Source: Gemmatimonadota bacterium (GTDB lineage Bacteria > Gemmatimonadota > Gemmatimonadetes > Longimicrobiales > Gaopeijiaceae). Taken from it: DNA of 64,000 bases. Positions 1 through 8,588 of this stretch are shown in pieces. The notes under the pieces were generated by a model. That model made no database searches and was not told the origin of the DNA. It saw nothing but the letters and a program-made list of their open reading frames with translations. The position numbers were made by a program, and so were the translations under genes. The DNA lies in NCBI GenBank assembly GCA_022825135.1, contig JAJDYN010000023.1:62001-126000 (forward strand), read 5' to 3'. Within the stretch, counting starts at the first letter, position 1. Each line of letters begins with the position of its first letter.

Positions 1-1254
1 CCCGGAGAGACCCGGACGGCCGGGACCGGCGCCCATCCCGCCCCCCACCGTCTCGTAGTACGCGAAGCTCTCGCCGCGAAGGTCCGTGCCCCCCATGGTG
101 GTGTTGTTCATGGTCCCCTGGCTCAGCGCGGGCACGAGATCGGGCAGCGCCTCGCCGAAGGCGCGCAGCAGCGTATCCGTGATCCGCTGGCTGGCCTCCA
201 CGTTGCCCGCGGCGACGCTGGCCGGCAGGCGCGCGTTCACCAGCGAGCCGGGCGGAAGGCGCTGCTCCACGCAGGTCATCGACCCGCCCCCCGCGGGCAG
301 TTCCTCGCCCAGCAGCCCCTCCACGACGCAGCGCACCACGTACCGCACGGCGGACGAGGTGATGGCCGCCACCGCATTGATCCCTCCCTCGGTCTGGGGC
401 GAGGTGCCCGCGAAGTCGATCACCAGCCCGCCCGGCGATACCTCGATCGCCACCCGGATGGGCACCGGACCGTTTCCGAACCCGTCGTCGTCCATGAAGT
501 CTTCCGCCTCGAAGCGCCCCGCGGGCATGCGCCGGATGCCGGTGAGGAGGAGGCGGTCGGCGTAGGCGACGAGCTCGTACATGGCGCCCAGCACCGCCCC
601 GCTGCCCCGGCGCTCCACCAGGTCGAGCAGCCGCACCTGTCCGGTGTAGAGCGCCGCGATCTGCGCCTGGAGGTCGCCCGCGCGCTCTACCGGGGTGCGC
701 ACATTGGCCAGGATGGTGTCCCACAGCCCCTGCCGCCGTTTTCCGCGCACGAAGAGCCGCACGGGCGGGATGCGCAGCCCCTCCTGGTAGATCTCCCGGG
801 CCAGAGGCATCGACCCCGGCGTCATCCCGCCCACATCGGAGTGGTGCGCCCGTGACGCCACGTAGCCCAGCAGCACGCCGTCGGGCCGGGAATATACGGG
901 CGCGATGAGGGTGATGTCGGGGAGATGGGTCCCGCCCCGGAAGGGATCGTTCAGGCAGGCGATGTCGCCGTCCTCGAGGGTGCCCAGCTCCGCAAGAGCC
1001 GCCTCCACGCTCATCGGCATGGCGCCGAGGTGCACCGGCATGTGGTCTCCGAGCGCTACCGCGATACCGTCCGGCGTGAAGAGCGCACACGAATAGTCGC
1101 GCCGCTCCTTGATGTTGGGAGAGAAGGAGGAACGGCGCAGCGCGGCCCCCATCTCCTCCGCGAGGGCGGCGAACAGTTGCCGGAAAATCTCGAGCGTCAC
1201 CGCGTCGGGGCGAACACCGGGGATGCCGCCCGGATTTGCACCGCTCGCGGTCAC
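1..1254 (-). CDS. Hydantoinase B / 5-oxoprolinase beta-subunit family protein (N-terminal part, runs off the window)
   Basis: This is the amino-terminal ~418 residues of a HyuB-type subunit, the partner that with HyuA performs ATP-dependent hydrolysis of hydantoins or 5-oxoproline in the cytoplasm. The reading frame stays open to base 1. Family signatures can be read on the minus strand: an early FSPNIKERRDYSCALF segment, GDHMPVHLGAMPMSV, a GDIACLNDPFRGGTHLPDIT metal-site region, and further on TSPQTEGGINAV and the MNNTTMGG stretch. I prefer the GTG at 1254 because AAGG lies seven bases upstream. An in-frame ATG at 1314 is possible but has no Shine-Dalgarno sequence and would leave only 16 bp before the divergent gene. 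Whether the substrate is hydantoin, oxoproline or N-methylhydantoin cannot be told. Family call is secure. Confidence 0.9.
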   Translation of the reverse strand, partial: MTASGANPGGIPGVRPDAVTLEIFRQLFAALAEEMGAALRRSSFSPNIKERRDYSCALFTPDGIAVALGDHMPVHLGAMPMSVEAALAELGTLEDGDIACLNDPFRGGTHLPDITLIAPVYSRPDGVLLGYVASRAHHSDVGGMTPGSMPLAREIYQEGLRIPPVRLFVRGKRRQGLWDTILANVRTPVERAGDLQAQIAALYTGQVRLLDLVERRGSGAVLGAMYELVAYADRLLLTGIRRMPAGRFEAEDFMDDDGFGNGPVPIRVAIEVSPGGLVIDFAGTSPQTEGGINAVAAITSSAVRYVVRCVVEGLLGEELPAGGGSMTCVEQRLPPGSLVNARLPASVAAGNVEASQRITDTLLRAFGEALPDLVPALSQGTMNNTTMGGTDLRGESFAYYETVGGGMGAGPGRPGLSG

Positions 1255-1330
1255 AGCGTAACCTTGCTGGGCTTTTTCGCCGGCTTTGGGGTCGTTGGCG
1301 ATGTCGTCATGCATGGCAAAGGAGGTGAAA

Positions 1331-1600
1331 TTGTCGGATTCGAAGCTCCTGGATCGAGCCAGGGATGAGCTGTTCAGTCACATCAACCGGTGTGGCGTCG
1401 TCGACGCCGGCGAGGCCGACCAGACCGAGTGGATGAGCGATACCATCGACTATCTCGCGGAACGGTATCCGACTCTCGCGGCACACGAGCTACGCTTTCT
1501 GCATGCCGTCGGCATGCGCTTCTGCCAGCCCGCCATAGCCCGCGGCGCCGCCACCATCACCACTGGCGGAAACTCTGCCGCTCCCTCCGGCCAGGAGTAG
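1331..1600 (+). CDS. Small conserved-looking hypothetical protein, 89 aa, TTG start
   Basis: Unrecognised small acidic protein. A near-perfect ribosome binding site (AAAGGAGGTGA, 1318-1328) sits just before a TTG codon at 1331. This decides the start over an ATG-like start at 1286, which would place the binding site inside the gene. The sequence is mostly helical by eye, with an Asp/Glu-rich middle (DAGEADQTEWMSDTIDYLAE) and a Cys plus a short Gly/Ala/Ser tail; no signal peptide or membrane segment. It is divergent from the hydantoinase gene and alone in its orientation for 230 bp. The strong translation signal and codon use support a real gene. Function unknown. Confidence 0.6.
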   Translation: MSDSKLLDRARDELFSHINRCGVVDAGEADQTEWMSDTIDYLAERYPTLAAHELRFLHAVGMRFCQPAIARGAATITTGGNSAAPSGQE

Positions 1601-1831
1601 ACCGGGCGCCCGAGAATACCGCAGCCCGGCACACCGGCGCAAATCTGTGCCGGCTCTCATTCAACCCGCGCGATTCTGCCGCGCGACGCTCCGTCGGACA
1701 CCCCCCGAGTCTGGTTGCCGTATGGGCCCCAGGTTAGATTTGGGTGCGCTCGCGCCTGCGAGACCCTCGTCCGGGCCGGCCATCCTGCGGGCACCCTGGC
1801 AGCGCCTCACATCTCCATCGGGAGGATGCGG

Positions 1832-2950
1832 ATGATGCAAGAGCGGTTCCTGAGCTCTGAAGAATACGATGAGGAAGCATACAAGCTTTACGATGAAGGC
1901 GACTACGAAGGGGCCCTCGAGATGTTGAAAGAGGGCCTTTCCTTATATCCCAATGCCGTGGAACTGTACGTCGGAATGGGATACGCGCGGCTCGCTCGCG
2001 AGGAATATGCGTGGGCCCGCGAGAGCTTCCAGCATGCGCTCATTCTGGATCCCGATCACGAGGACGCCCTGGTGGGAATGGGAGAGCTGCTCCTCTGGTT
2101 TGGGAGGAAGGAGAGTGCGCTCAGGCTCTTCGAGAAGGTGGAAGCTCTCGGCTACGACACGGACGTGGACCTCATGCTCACGATGGGTCGAGCTCTGTAC
2201 GGCGCGGGTCTGTACGTGGAGGCGCGCGATGCGTTTGCAAGGCTGGTGGCGTCGAGGCCGGATTCCGCCGAGGCGGTTGCGGCGCTCGGATACGCGCTCC
2301 AGCGCACCGGAAACGAACTCGAGGCCACCCGCCACATCCGGCGCGCGCTGCGGCTCGCCCCGGAACTGCATGAGGCCCGCGTCTTCCTGGGTCATGTCCT
2401 GTATGACCGCGCCGACAGGGAAGGTGCGCTGCGCGAGTTCGAACAGGTGCCCCCCTCCGAGCACTGGGACTCCCGGGCGGTATGGCGGGTGATCGAGCTG
2501 AACGCCTCTCTGAGGGGCATCCCGGTCGACGAAGCGCGCATGGAGCGCTGGCAGGCCCGGCTGCGGGAACTGGAGAGCCTGTCGGATCCGCTCGACCGTC
2601 TGCTGGCCGAAGTGGAAGCGCAGGCCTCGGGCATCGCCGAGTCGGTGACCGACCACCAGCAGCTGGAGCTGTTCGGGAACGCGCCGCTCGAAGATCGCGA
2701 AGCGCACGTCCTCCGGACCCGCGAAGGCCGGCCGTTCCGGGGGACCTGGCACGAGATCGTGCGCCAGATGCGTGACGACGCCGGATTCTCGCACGAGACC
2801 GTTGCCCACTACATGCGGCGGCTGTCCGAGCGCTGGCGGGAGCAGTTCGGCCTGGAAATCCCGATCGTGGATCCGGAGAGCTTCCTGACCGCGGCGATCC
2901 GGGCCGGGCTCGTGCAGCGCGTCGACGACGGCCCCGCTCAGGCCGAATGA
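1832..2950 (+). CDS. Tetratricopeptide-repeat protein, 372 aa
   Basis: Cytoplasmic scaffold-type protein with no signal peptide. Successive helix pairs with TPR spacing occupy roughly residues 10-220 (for example AYKLYDEGDYEGALEML, YARLAREEYAWARESFQHAL, LGYALQRTGNELEATRHIRR), followed by an acidic alpha-helical C-terminal part. The ATG at 1832 is preceded by GGAGG at 1821-1825 with six bases between, so it is preferred over upstream in-frame starts. The stop codon overlaps the ATG of the next gene (ATGA at 2947-2950), indicating translational coupling with the dehydrogenase. TPR proteins mediate protein-protein contacts; no specific partner can be named. Confidence 0.85.
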   Translation: MMQERFLSSEEYDEEAYKLYDEGDYEGALEMLKEGLSLYPNAVELYVGMGYARLAREEYAWARESFQHALILDPDHEDALVGMGELLLWFGRKESALRLFEKVEALGYDTDVDLMLTMGRALYGAGLYVEARDAFARLVASRPDSAEAVAALGYALQRTGNELEATRHIRRALRLAPELHEARVFLGHVLYDRADREGALREFEQVPPSEHWDSRAVWRVIELNASLRGIPVDEARMERWQARLRELESLSDPLDRLLAEVEAQASGIAESVTDHQQLELFGNAPLEDREAHVLRTREGRPFRGTWHEIVRQMRDDAGFSHETVAHYMRRLSERWREQFGLEIPIVDPESFLTAAIRAGLVQRVDDGPAQAE

Positions 2951-4035
2951 CGCCCTCGACGACCGCCTCGGACCACACGACGGCGCGGGTCGCGGTCATT
3001 CCCGGAGACGGCATCGGGGTCGACGTCACCCGGGAGGCGGTACGCTGTCTCGGGGCGGCGGCCGATCTGCACGGCGCCGCGGTCGACTTCGTCCACTGGG
3101 ACCTGGGGGCCGAGCGCTACCTGCGCGACGGCGTGACCGTCACCGACGACGAGATCCGCCGCCTCGCGGACAACTACGACGCCATCTTCCTGGGCGCGCT
3201 GGGAGATCCCCGGGTGCCCGACAACAGCCACATCCGCGACATCCTCCTGGGACTCAGGTTTCGCCTCGACCTGTACGTCAATTTTCGCCCGTGCGAGCTG
3301 CTCGATCCCCGTTACTGCCCGCTGAGCGAGGTGCCCGCGGGGGGAATCCATATCGACATCTTCCGCGAGAGTACGGAAGGCGCCTACGTGAACATGGGCG
3401 GGCACTTCAAGAAGGGCACTCCCGATGAGATCGCGATCCAGGAGGATGTGAATACGCGCAAGGGGGTGGAGCGCCTGGTGCGGGCCGCCTTCGAGTACGC
3501 GCGCGCCGAGGGGAGCCGTCGGGTGACGATGGTCGACAAGGCCAACGCCCTCCCCGCCGCGGGCGCCCTCTGGCGCCGGACGTATGACGACGTGCGCGCC
3601 GAGTACGGCGAGATCGAGAGCGATGTCATGCTGGTGGACGCCATGGCCATGGATCTGGTGCGCCGCCCGGGGCGCTACTCCGTGCTGGTCACCTCGAACC
3701 TGTTCGGCGACATCATCAGCGATCTGGCCGCGGAAGTGACCGGGGGGCTCGGTCTGGCGCCGTCGGGGACGCTGCACCCCGGGCGTCATGCCCTGTTCGA
3801 GCCCGTTCACGGCTCGGCTCCCGACATCGCCGGCACCGGACGGGCCAACCCGATCGCCGCTGTGCGCTCGGCGGCCCTCATGGCCCGCCATCTGGGCCAC
3901 GACGCGGTCGCCGCGGACATCGACCGTGCCGTCCGGCTCGCCCTCGCCGCCGGCCAGGTCACGCCGGACCTCGGCGGCACGCTCACGACCGAGGCGGCCG
4001 GGGGAGCCATATGTGACCGGCTGAGCGGGCCATAG
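2947..4035 (+). CDS. Isopropylmalate/isocitrate/tartrate dehydrogenase-family beta-decarboxylating dehydrogenase, 362 aa
   Basis: Enzyme of the IPMDH/ICDH superfamily, which oxidises and decarboxylates a 2-hydroxy acid with NAD(P)+ and Mg2+. Seen: the N-terminal VAVIPGDGIGVDVTREA nucleotide/substrate loop, FRESTEGAYVN (the substrate-specificity loop), VTMVDKANAL, the DAMAMDLVRRP metal-binding Asp region, SNLFGDIISDLAAE and the C-terminal FEPVHGSAPDIAGTGRANP signature. Length is normal for IPMDH. The EGAYVNMGGHF loop is not the usual leucine-biosynthesis form and recalls tartrate-type members, so the substrate is left open. It overlaps the TPR gene by four bases and no leuC or leuD is nearby, which weakens a leucine-pathway assignment. 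Confidence 0.85.
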   Translation: MTPSTTASDHTTARVAVIPGDGIGVDVTREAVRCLGAAADLHGAAVDFVHWDLGAERYLRDGVTVTDDEIRRLADNYDAIFLGALGDPRVPDNSHIRDILLGLRFRLDLYVNFRPCELLDPRYCPLSEVPAGGIHIDIFRESTEGAYVNMGGHFKKGTPDEIAIQEDVNTRKGVERLVRAAFEYARAEGSRRVTMVDKANALPAAGALWRRTYDDVRAEYGEIESDVMLVDAMAMDLVRRPGRYSVLVTSNLFGDIISDLAAEVTGGLGLAPSGTLHPGRHALFEPVHGSAPDIAGTGRANPIAAVRSAALMARHLGHDAVAADIDRAVRLALAAGQVTPDLGGTLTTEAAGGAICDRLSGP

Positions 4036-4103
4036 GGCACGCCCGCAGCCGACATTCCGCCGCCCCGGGCGCCACCTCAAACAGACACCAAAGGGGACTG
4101 CAC

Positions 4104-4130
4104 ATGACCGATCGAGAGGGCAGCACATGA
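4104..4130 (+). other. Eight-codon upstream mini-ORF coupled to the thiolase start
   Basis: ATG at 4104 follows AAGGGG with good spacing and encodes MTDREGST. Its TGA overlaps the ATG of the thiolase gene (ATGA at 4127-4130). The word GCACATGACCG occurs at both starts, so the arrangement may have arisen by a short tandem duplication. A translational coupling role is inference; the alternative is that GAGAGGG inside the mini-ORF directly serves the thiolase. Confidence 0.35.
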
Positions 4131-5329
4131 CCGGAAGCGGGAGAGAAATCGTATTCCTTTCCGGAAAGCGGACCGGGTTCGGGGCCTTCGGCGGATCGCT
4201 CAAACACCTGTCGGCCACCGATCTGGGGGTCGTTTCGGGCAGGGCCGCGGTGGAGGCCGCCGGCCTCACGCCCGACCGGCTCGACCATGTCGTCTACGGG
4301 AATGCGCTCCAGACCTCGGGCGACGCCATCTACCTCGCCCGCCACGTGGGGCTCGGGGTGGGCACGCCCGACCGCGTCCCCGCGCTGACCGTCAACCGGC
4401 TGTGCGGCTCGGGCTTCCAGGCGATCGCCAGCGGGGCCCACGAGATCCTCCACGGCGGCGCCCGGGCGGTCCTCTGCGGCGGAACCGAATCGATGAGCCA
4501 GGCGCCCCATGTGGTGCGCGGCGCGCGCTGGGGCAGCCTGCGCCTCGGGGACCCCGGCCGCTACTTCGAGGATTCGCTCTGGACCGCCCTCGAAGACACC
4601 AGCTGCGGCCTCACCATGGCGCAGACGGCCGAAGAACTCGGAGACCGGTACGGGGTGACCCGCGAGTACTCCGACGAAGTCGCGCATCGCAGCCATGTGC
4701 GTGCCCGGGCGGCCTGGGACGAAGGCCGCTTCGCCGACGAGGTCGTCCCCGTCACTCTCCGCACCCGCAAGGGCGAGAAGGAGTTCGCCGCCGACGAGCA
4801 CATCCGCCCGGACGTCTCGCTGGAGGGGCTGGCCCGGTTGCGGCCGTACTTCCGCAAGGGCGGGTTCGTCACCGCCGGCAACGCGAGCGGCATCGGCGAC
4901 GGGTCGGCCAGCACCGTCATCGCCGACGCCGAATGGGCTGCCGCCGAGGGCCTCTCGCCCATCGGCCGCCTGGTCTCGTGGGCGTTCGTGGGCGTGGAGC
5001 CGAAGATCATGGGCATCGGGCCCGCTCCGGCCGCCCGCGCCGCCCTCGACCAGGCGGGCCTCGCGCTCGACGACATGGAGCTGGTCGAGGTCAACGAGGC
5101 GTTCGCACCGCAGTACGCATCCGTCGAGCGCGACCTGGGGCTCGACCCGGCACGCACCAACGTCAATGGCGGCGCCATCGCCATCACCCACCCCCTGGCG
5201 GCCTCCGGGACCCGCATCACCATCCACCTGCTTCACGAGCTGCGGAGGCGCGGGGCGCGCTACGGGCTGGGCTCCGCGTGCATTGGCGGCGGCCAGGGCG
5301 GAGCCGTGGTCGTGGAAGCCTTCTCCTGA
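4127..5329 (+). CDS. Thiolase (acetyl-CoA C-acyltransferase), 400 aa
   Basis: Condenses or cleaves acyl-CoA with acetyl-CoA. The nucleophilic cysteine lies in NRLCGSGFQAI (about residue 91). The second conserved block is VEVNEAFAPQYASVERDLG. The His site reads HPLAASGTRI, where most family members have HPLGASGAR. The C-terminal catalytic Cys lies in GSACIGGGQGGAVVVE. Length is typical of the family. The next gene, a 3-hydroxyacyl-CoA dehydrogenase, begins 10 bases after the stop, so the pair can provide the last two steps of beta-oxidation or the first two steps of hydroxybutyryl-CoA synthesis. Chain-length specificity cannot be read from the sequence. Confidence 0.95.
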   Translation: MTGSGREIVFLSGKRTGFGAFGGSLKHLSATDLGVVSGRAAVEAAGLTPDRLDHVVYGNALQTSGDAIYLARHVGLGVGTPDRVPALTVNRLCGSGFQAIASGAHEILHGGARAVLCGGTESMSQAPHVVRGARWGSLRLGDPGRYFEDSLWTALEDTSCGLTMAQTAEELGDRYGVTREYSDEVAHRSHVRARAAWDEGRFADEVVPVTLRTRKGEKEFAADEHIRPDVSLEGLARLRPYFRKGGFVTAGNASGIGDGSASTVIADAEWAAAEGLSPIGRLVSWAFVGVEPKIMGIGPAPAARAALDQAGLALDDMELVEVNEAFAPQYASVERDLGLDPARTNVNGGAIAITHPLAASGTRITIHLLHELRRRGARYGLGSACIGGGQGGAVVVEAFS

Positions 5330-5339
5330 GGAGGAAGAC

Positions 5340-6218
5340 GTGAACATTCAACGGGTAGGGGTCGCCGGTTGCGGCCTCATGGGCAGCGGCATCGCCGAGG
5401 TTGCGGCCAGGGCCGGATTCGGCGTCGTCGTGAGCGAAGTCGACGAGAACGTGCTCGAAGCCGGCAAGAGCCGGATCCACAAGTCGATGGGCCGTGCCGT
5501 GGAGAAGGAAAAGCTGTCTGCGGAAGCGCGTGACGAGGCCTGGGCCCGATTGTCTTTTACGACATCGCTCACGGACATGGCCGACCGGGACCTCGTGATC
5601 GAGGCGATCGTGGAGGACCTGGCGATCAAGTCGGAACTGATGCGCGCGCTGGACCGGATCACCGGGCCCGAAGCCATCTTCGCGTCCAACACCAGTTCGC
5701 TCACGATCACCGAGATCGCCGCCGCCACAAGCCGTCCCGACCGGGTGGTCGGACTCCACTTCTTCAATCCTGTGCCGGTGATGAAGCTCGTGGAAGTGGT
5801 CCGCACCATCGCAACCGACGAGCAGGTCTTCGACGACGCCTACCGGTTCGCGCGCGATCTCGGCAAGGAGCCGATCAAGGCGAAGGACAACTCGGGCTTC
5901 GTCGTCAATCTGCTGCTGGTGCCCTACATGCTGGACTCCATTCGGCAACTGGAGCGGGGCGTGGCCTCGGTCGAGGACATCGACAAGGGAATGATGCTGG
6001 GCACGGGCTACCCGATGGGTCCGTTCCTGCTGTGCGACTTCGTGGGGGTCGACACGACATACCGCATCGCGGAGATCATGTTCGAAGAATACCGGGAGGC
6101 GAGATATGCCCCGCCGCCGCTTCTCAAGCGGCTTGTGGCCCTGGGCAGATTCGGGCGCAAGACCGGGAAGGGATTCTACGACTGGAGCACGAAGCCACCG
6201 CGTCCGCTGCCGCTTTAG
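5340..6218 (+). CDS. 3-hydroxyacyl-CoA (3-hydroxybutyryl-CoA) dehydrogenase, 292 aa
   Basis: NAD(P)-dependent oxidation of 3-hydroxyacyl-CoA. The Rossmann motif GVAGCGLMGSGIAEVAARAG is at residues 7-26; EAIVEDLAIK and ASNTSSLTITEIA follow, then the catalytic HFFNPVPVMKLVEVV segment and the C-terminal domain ending FGRKTGKGFYDW. The GTG start at 5340 is preceded by GAGGAAG. Single-domain length matches Hbd/PaaH/FadB2 proteins, not the large FadB fusion. It sits in one operon with the thiolase. An enoyl-CoA hydratase that would supply its substrate is encoded at 8589, outside this operon. Confidence 0.95.
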   Translation: MNIQRVGVAGCGLMGSGIAEVAARAGFGVVVSEVDENVLEAGKSRIHKSMGRAVEKEKLSAEARDEAWARLSFTTSLTDMADRDLVIEAIVEDLAIKSELMRALDRITGPEAIFASNTSSLTITEIAAATSRPDRVVGLHFFNPVPVMKLVEVVRTIATDEQVFDDAYRFARDLGKEPIKAKDNSGFVVNLLLVPYMLDSIRQLERGVASVEDIDKGMMLGTGYPMGPFLLCDFVGVDTTYRIAEIMFEEYREARYAPPPLLKRLVALGRFGRKTGKGFYDWSTKPPRPLPL

Positions 6219-6291
6219 CTGAACGTCGCGGATTCAACTGCAGGGGCCCGTCCCCTCCCGGGAAGCGGGCTGTCGCCGGCCGATCCGTGCC

Positions 6292-6492
6292 TCAGCGGCG
6301 AGACGAGTTTCGCCGCTGGCGCCGCCGCGCGCGGCGGATCGCGGCTTCCCTCTTCCGCTTGCGTTGCGCGCTCGGCTTCTCGTAGAAGCGCCGCTTGCGC
6401 AGCTCCGAGTAGAGCCCGGATCGCTGTACCTTGCGCTTGAAGCGTCGAAGCGCCCGCTCCAGATTCTCGCCTTCCTGAATCACGACTTCCAA
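6292..6492 (-). CDS. rpsU: 30S ribosomal protein bS21, 66 aa
   Basis: Small, extremely basic ribosomal protein of the small-subunit platform near the anti-Shine-Dalgarno region. The sequence begins [20 protein letters not shown], continues with [20 protein letters not shown] and ends in an Arg-rich tail, all diagnostic of bS21. I choose the TTG at 6492, preceded by AAGGAAGG; a GTG three codons further in is the alternative. It converges on the dehydrogenase gene with about 70 bp between, and the long upstream region to 7088 presumably carries its promoter. Confidence 0.93.
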   Translation of the reverse strand: MEVVIQEGENLERALRRFKRKVQRSGLYSELRKRRFYEKPSAQRKRKREAAIRRARRRQRRNSSRR

Positions 6493-7088
6493 ACAGAGCC
6501 TTCCTTTCGTTGCAGCCTGTCCCGCTGAGACACCGCGAGCGACGCCCTCGGGTCCGGGCAGGCAATCTAGTCGATTCCGGGTCTTCCCGGAATCCCTTTT
6601 CGCTTTCGTCCCGGAGCGCGGAGGAGGCGATCTGCCCGTTTCGGGCGGCCGGCCGGCAGGGTCGGGGCGCACATTTGCTTCCTCCGGGCATTGAGGAGTG
6701 CAGAGTCGGTTTTTTATAAAACATATGTATCGGAAGCATGTTCGGAACGTCACGGCTGCGTCATTGGAAAACGAGCGTGGGCAGCAACTTATGGAAGCAT
6801 GCAGCTGCCTTGGAGGGGGTCTCGCGGGTCTTGGGAACAGGTGAATTATCGTTTTTGTCCATATCACGTAAGTCATTGATATGACGTTGGTTATGAGCTT
6901 TTGGCCATTCGCTTTCGTTTCGTTTCGATGCCCTTGCGCACCCGAGTCCGACCTCTTACCATCCGTGCCTTGAAGGATGATCTCCGGGCGCCGGGTCGGG
7001 TGCGGTCACGGGGTCTTGAGGACCGCGCGGGGGAAGAGAAATCAGATTCAGCTTCGTATCACATCGTCCATGGGAGCGAGCCGACAAG
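6493..7088. other. Gene-poor, locally AT-richer intergenic region with an inverted repeat
   Basis: No convincing coding region is seen in these 596 bases. From about 6700 to 6900 the composition is clearly AT-richer than the surroundings. CATATCA (6860-6866) and TGATATG (6877-6883) form a perfect seven-base inverted repeat with a ten-base spacer, as expected of an operator for a dimeric regulator. The region separates rpsU (minus) from a small plus-strand gene, so promoters for both should lie here. No clear -35/-10 pair was identified. Confidence 0.4.
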
Positions 7089-7283
7089 ATGTGGGAAACC
7101 CGATCCGTGAACCTCAGCGTCCGCCTGCCGCGCGACGTCGCCAGGAAGGCCGAAGCGGTGCAGGAAACAGACCCGGAATTTCTCAGCCGCGTCCTCATCG
7201 GGGGACTTACCCGGCGCAGCATCTACGAGCATCTGAAGGAGCACGAAGAGTCTCTCACCCCCTGCGTCGGCGAAGCCCGTTAG
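7089..7283 (+). CDS. Small hypothetical protein, possibly ribbon-helix-helix type, 64 aa
   Basis: Short protein with a beta-strand-like N-terminal segment SVNLSVRLPRDVARKAEAV followed by two helices, an arrangement that recalls RHH DNA-binding proteins. No Shine-Dalgarno sequence is evident before the ATG at 7089; a GTG at 7107 within the same frame would give VNLSVRLP as the start, a more usual RHH beginning. No toxin gene adjoins it. Support is limited to frame and codon use. Confidence 0.4.
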   Translation: MWETRSVNLSVRLPRDVARKAEAVQETDPEFLSRVLIGGLTRRSIYEHLKEHEESLTPCVGEAR

Positions 7284-7553
7284 ACGCAGGTCTGCCGGAT
7301 CCCTCCTCTCAACGGATCATCCTCAGGATCCCGCGGGTTTCTCGCCGCGGCGGTCCGGTCCGCTCTCGCGTTCCCCGGTTAGTCGCGCGCGGGTTGCGAG
7401 CCCCACGGTGGCAAGCCCGTCGCCTGTATCCGGCATGGCATTGTTGAACGGGTTCCAGTAGAATATACCCGCCTGAAAGAGATCTTCTGCTCGAAGTCCT
7501 TTCAGTTCAGACGTCCGACGCACACCGGATGCGGGGACAATTCAGGAGGAGAC

Positions 7554-7925
7554 GTGGCTGGTACTGATGGGCCGCGCGGCACCGGGGCCCACTCCTCACA
7601 GCGCGCGCGTGAGCCCGCGTCGCTCGCCGTCTTGCGAGCGAAGCATCGTGACTATTGTTCCGCGCGTGTATTCCGGATCATTCAGCGCATGTCCCCCGAC
7701 GAGATGTTCGTCTTCGTCAAGGATCTGGTCCGGGATTCCGGGGAACCCGGGGAACTCTCCTACGACGAGATGGTTCGTCTGGCCACGACCAGGATCTACG
7801 CGGAGGAAGGACTGCCTTCCTTCGAGGACTGGGTCGAGCAGTACAGGGACAACCCCGAGCACTTCGATGCGGTGCTGCTCGATCTCTGGCGGTCGGAAGA
7901 GGGAAGGCAGCCTCCGTCGCGCTGA
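7554..7925 (+). CDS. Hypothetical protein, 123 aa
   Basis: Unrecognised soluble protein. The GTG start at 7554 is preceded by AGGAGG (7544-7549). After a low-complexity N-terminal region the sequence is acidic and well ordered (RIIQRMSPDEMFVFVKDLVR, then YDEMVRLATTRIYAEEGL and FEDWVEQYRDN). It lacks a signal peptide and membrane segments. It converges on ssb with a 21-base gap. The strong ribosome binding site and third-position G/C bias support coding. Confidence 0.6.
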   Translation: MAGTDGPRGTGAHSSQRAREPASLAVLRAKHRDYCSARVFRIIQRMSPDEMFVFVKDLVRDSGEPGELSYDEMVRLATTRIYAEEGLPSFEDWVEQYRDNPEHFDAVLLDLWRSEEGRQPPSR

Positions 7926-7946
7926 CGGCGGGCGGCCCGCTCGCGA

Positions 7947-8390
7947 CTAGAAGGGCAGGTCGTCGTCGGGCTCCTGCATCGGTCGGCCCCGCCTGGCCGC
8001 ATCCGCGCCCGATCGCTGCGGGCGGCTCCCCGCGTCGCCCATCTCCGGGGTCCTGCCTCCCGACCCGAGCATGATCATCTCCCGCACGATGATGTCGGTC
8101 CAGTAGCGCGTTTCCCCCTGCGGCGTCTGGGTCTGCGAGTACTCGATCCGGCCTTCGACGTACAGGCGGTCTCCCTTCTTCACCCACTGCTCGACGACGT
8201 CGGAGAGCCGCCCGAAGAAGGTGAGACGGTGCCACTGCGTCCGCTCCTGCTGGCGCCCCGAGCGGTCGTTGAAGGTCTCGTTGGTGGCGACCGAGAACTT
8301 CGCCACCTTGGTGCCGGAAGGCGTCATGCGGATGTCGGGATCCGAGCCGACGTTGCCGATGAGGGTGACCTTGTTCAGCGAGCGGCTCAT
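7947..8390 (-). CDS. ssb: Single-stranded DNA-binding protein, 147 aa
   Basis: Binds and protects single-stranded DNA during replication, recombination and repair. The OB fold runs from SLNKVTLIGNVGSDPDIRMT to about residue 105 (including QWHRLTFFGRLSDVVEQWV and GDRLYVEGRIEY), followed by a disordered Gly/Arg-rich linker and the partner-recruiting acidic tip EPDDDLPF. The ATG at 8390 has GGGAGG seven bases upstream. It is divergent from the enoyl-CoA hydratase gene. Confidence 0.96.
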   Translation of the reverse strand: MSRSLNKVTLIGNVGSDPDIRMTPSGTKVAKFSVATNETFNDRSGRQQERTQWHRLTFFGRLSDVVEQWVKKGDRLYVEGRIEYSQTQTPQGETRYWTDIIVREMIMLGSGGRTPEMGDAGSRPQRSGADAARRGRPMQEPDDDLPF

Positions 8391-8588
8391 GGGCAAGCCT
8401 CCCTGGGCTCTGTTGGGGTGTTCAAGGGGCGAAGTCTAACCTAACCGGCCCGGGGTGGCCATGCCGGTGAGAGGCGCTGGCGAGCGGCGGACCGCTGGCG
8501 CCGGAAAGCGCCGGGGCGGTAGTATTCGTGCCGATTCGACGGAATCTCGTCCGACCCCTTCGACACCTTCTCCCAGCGGATTTCTGCC

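Noticed and set aside
2947-4035. Confident leuB (leucine biosynthesis) assignment
   Set aside because: The substrate loop is atypical for IPMDH and no leuA, leuC or leuD lies near, so only the family is called.
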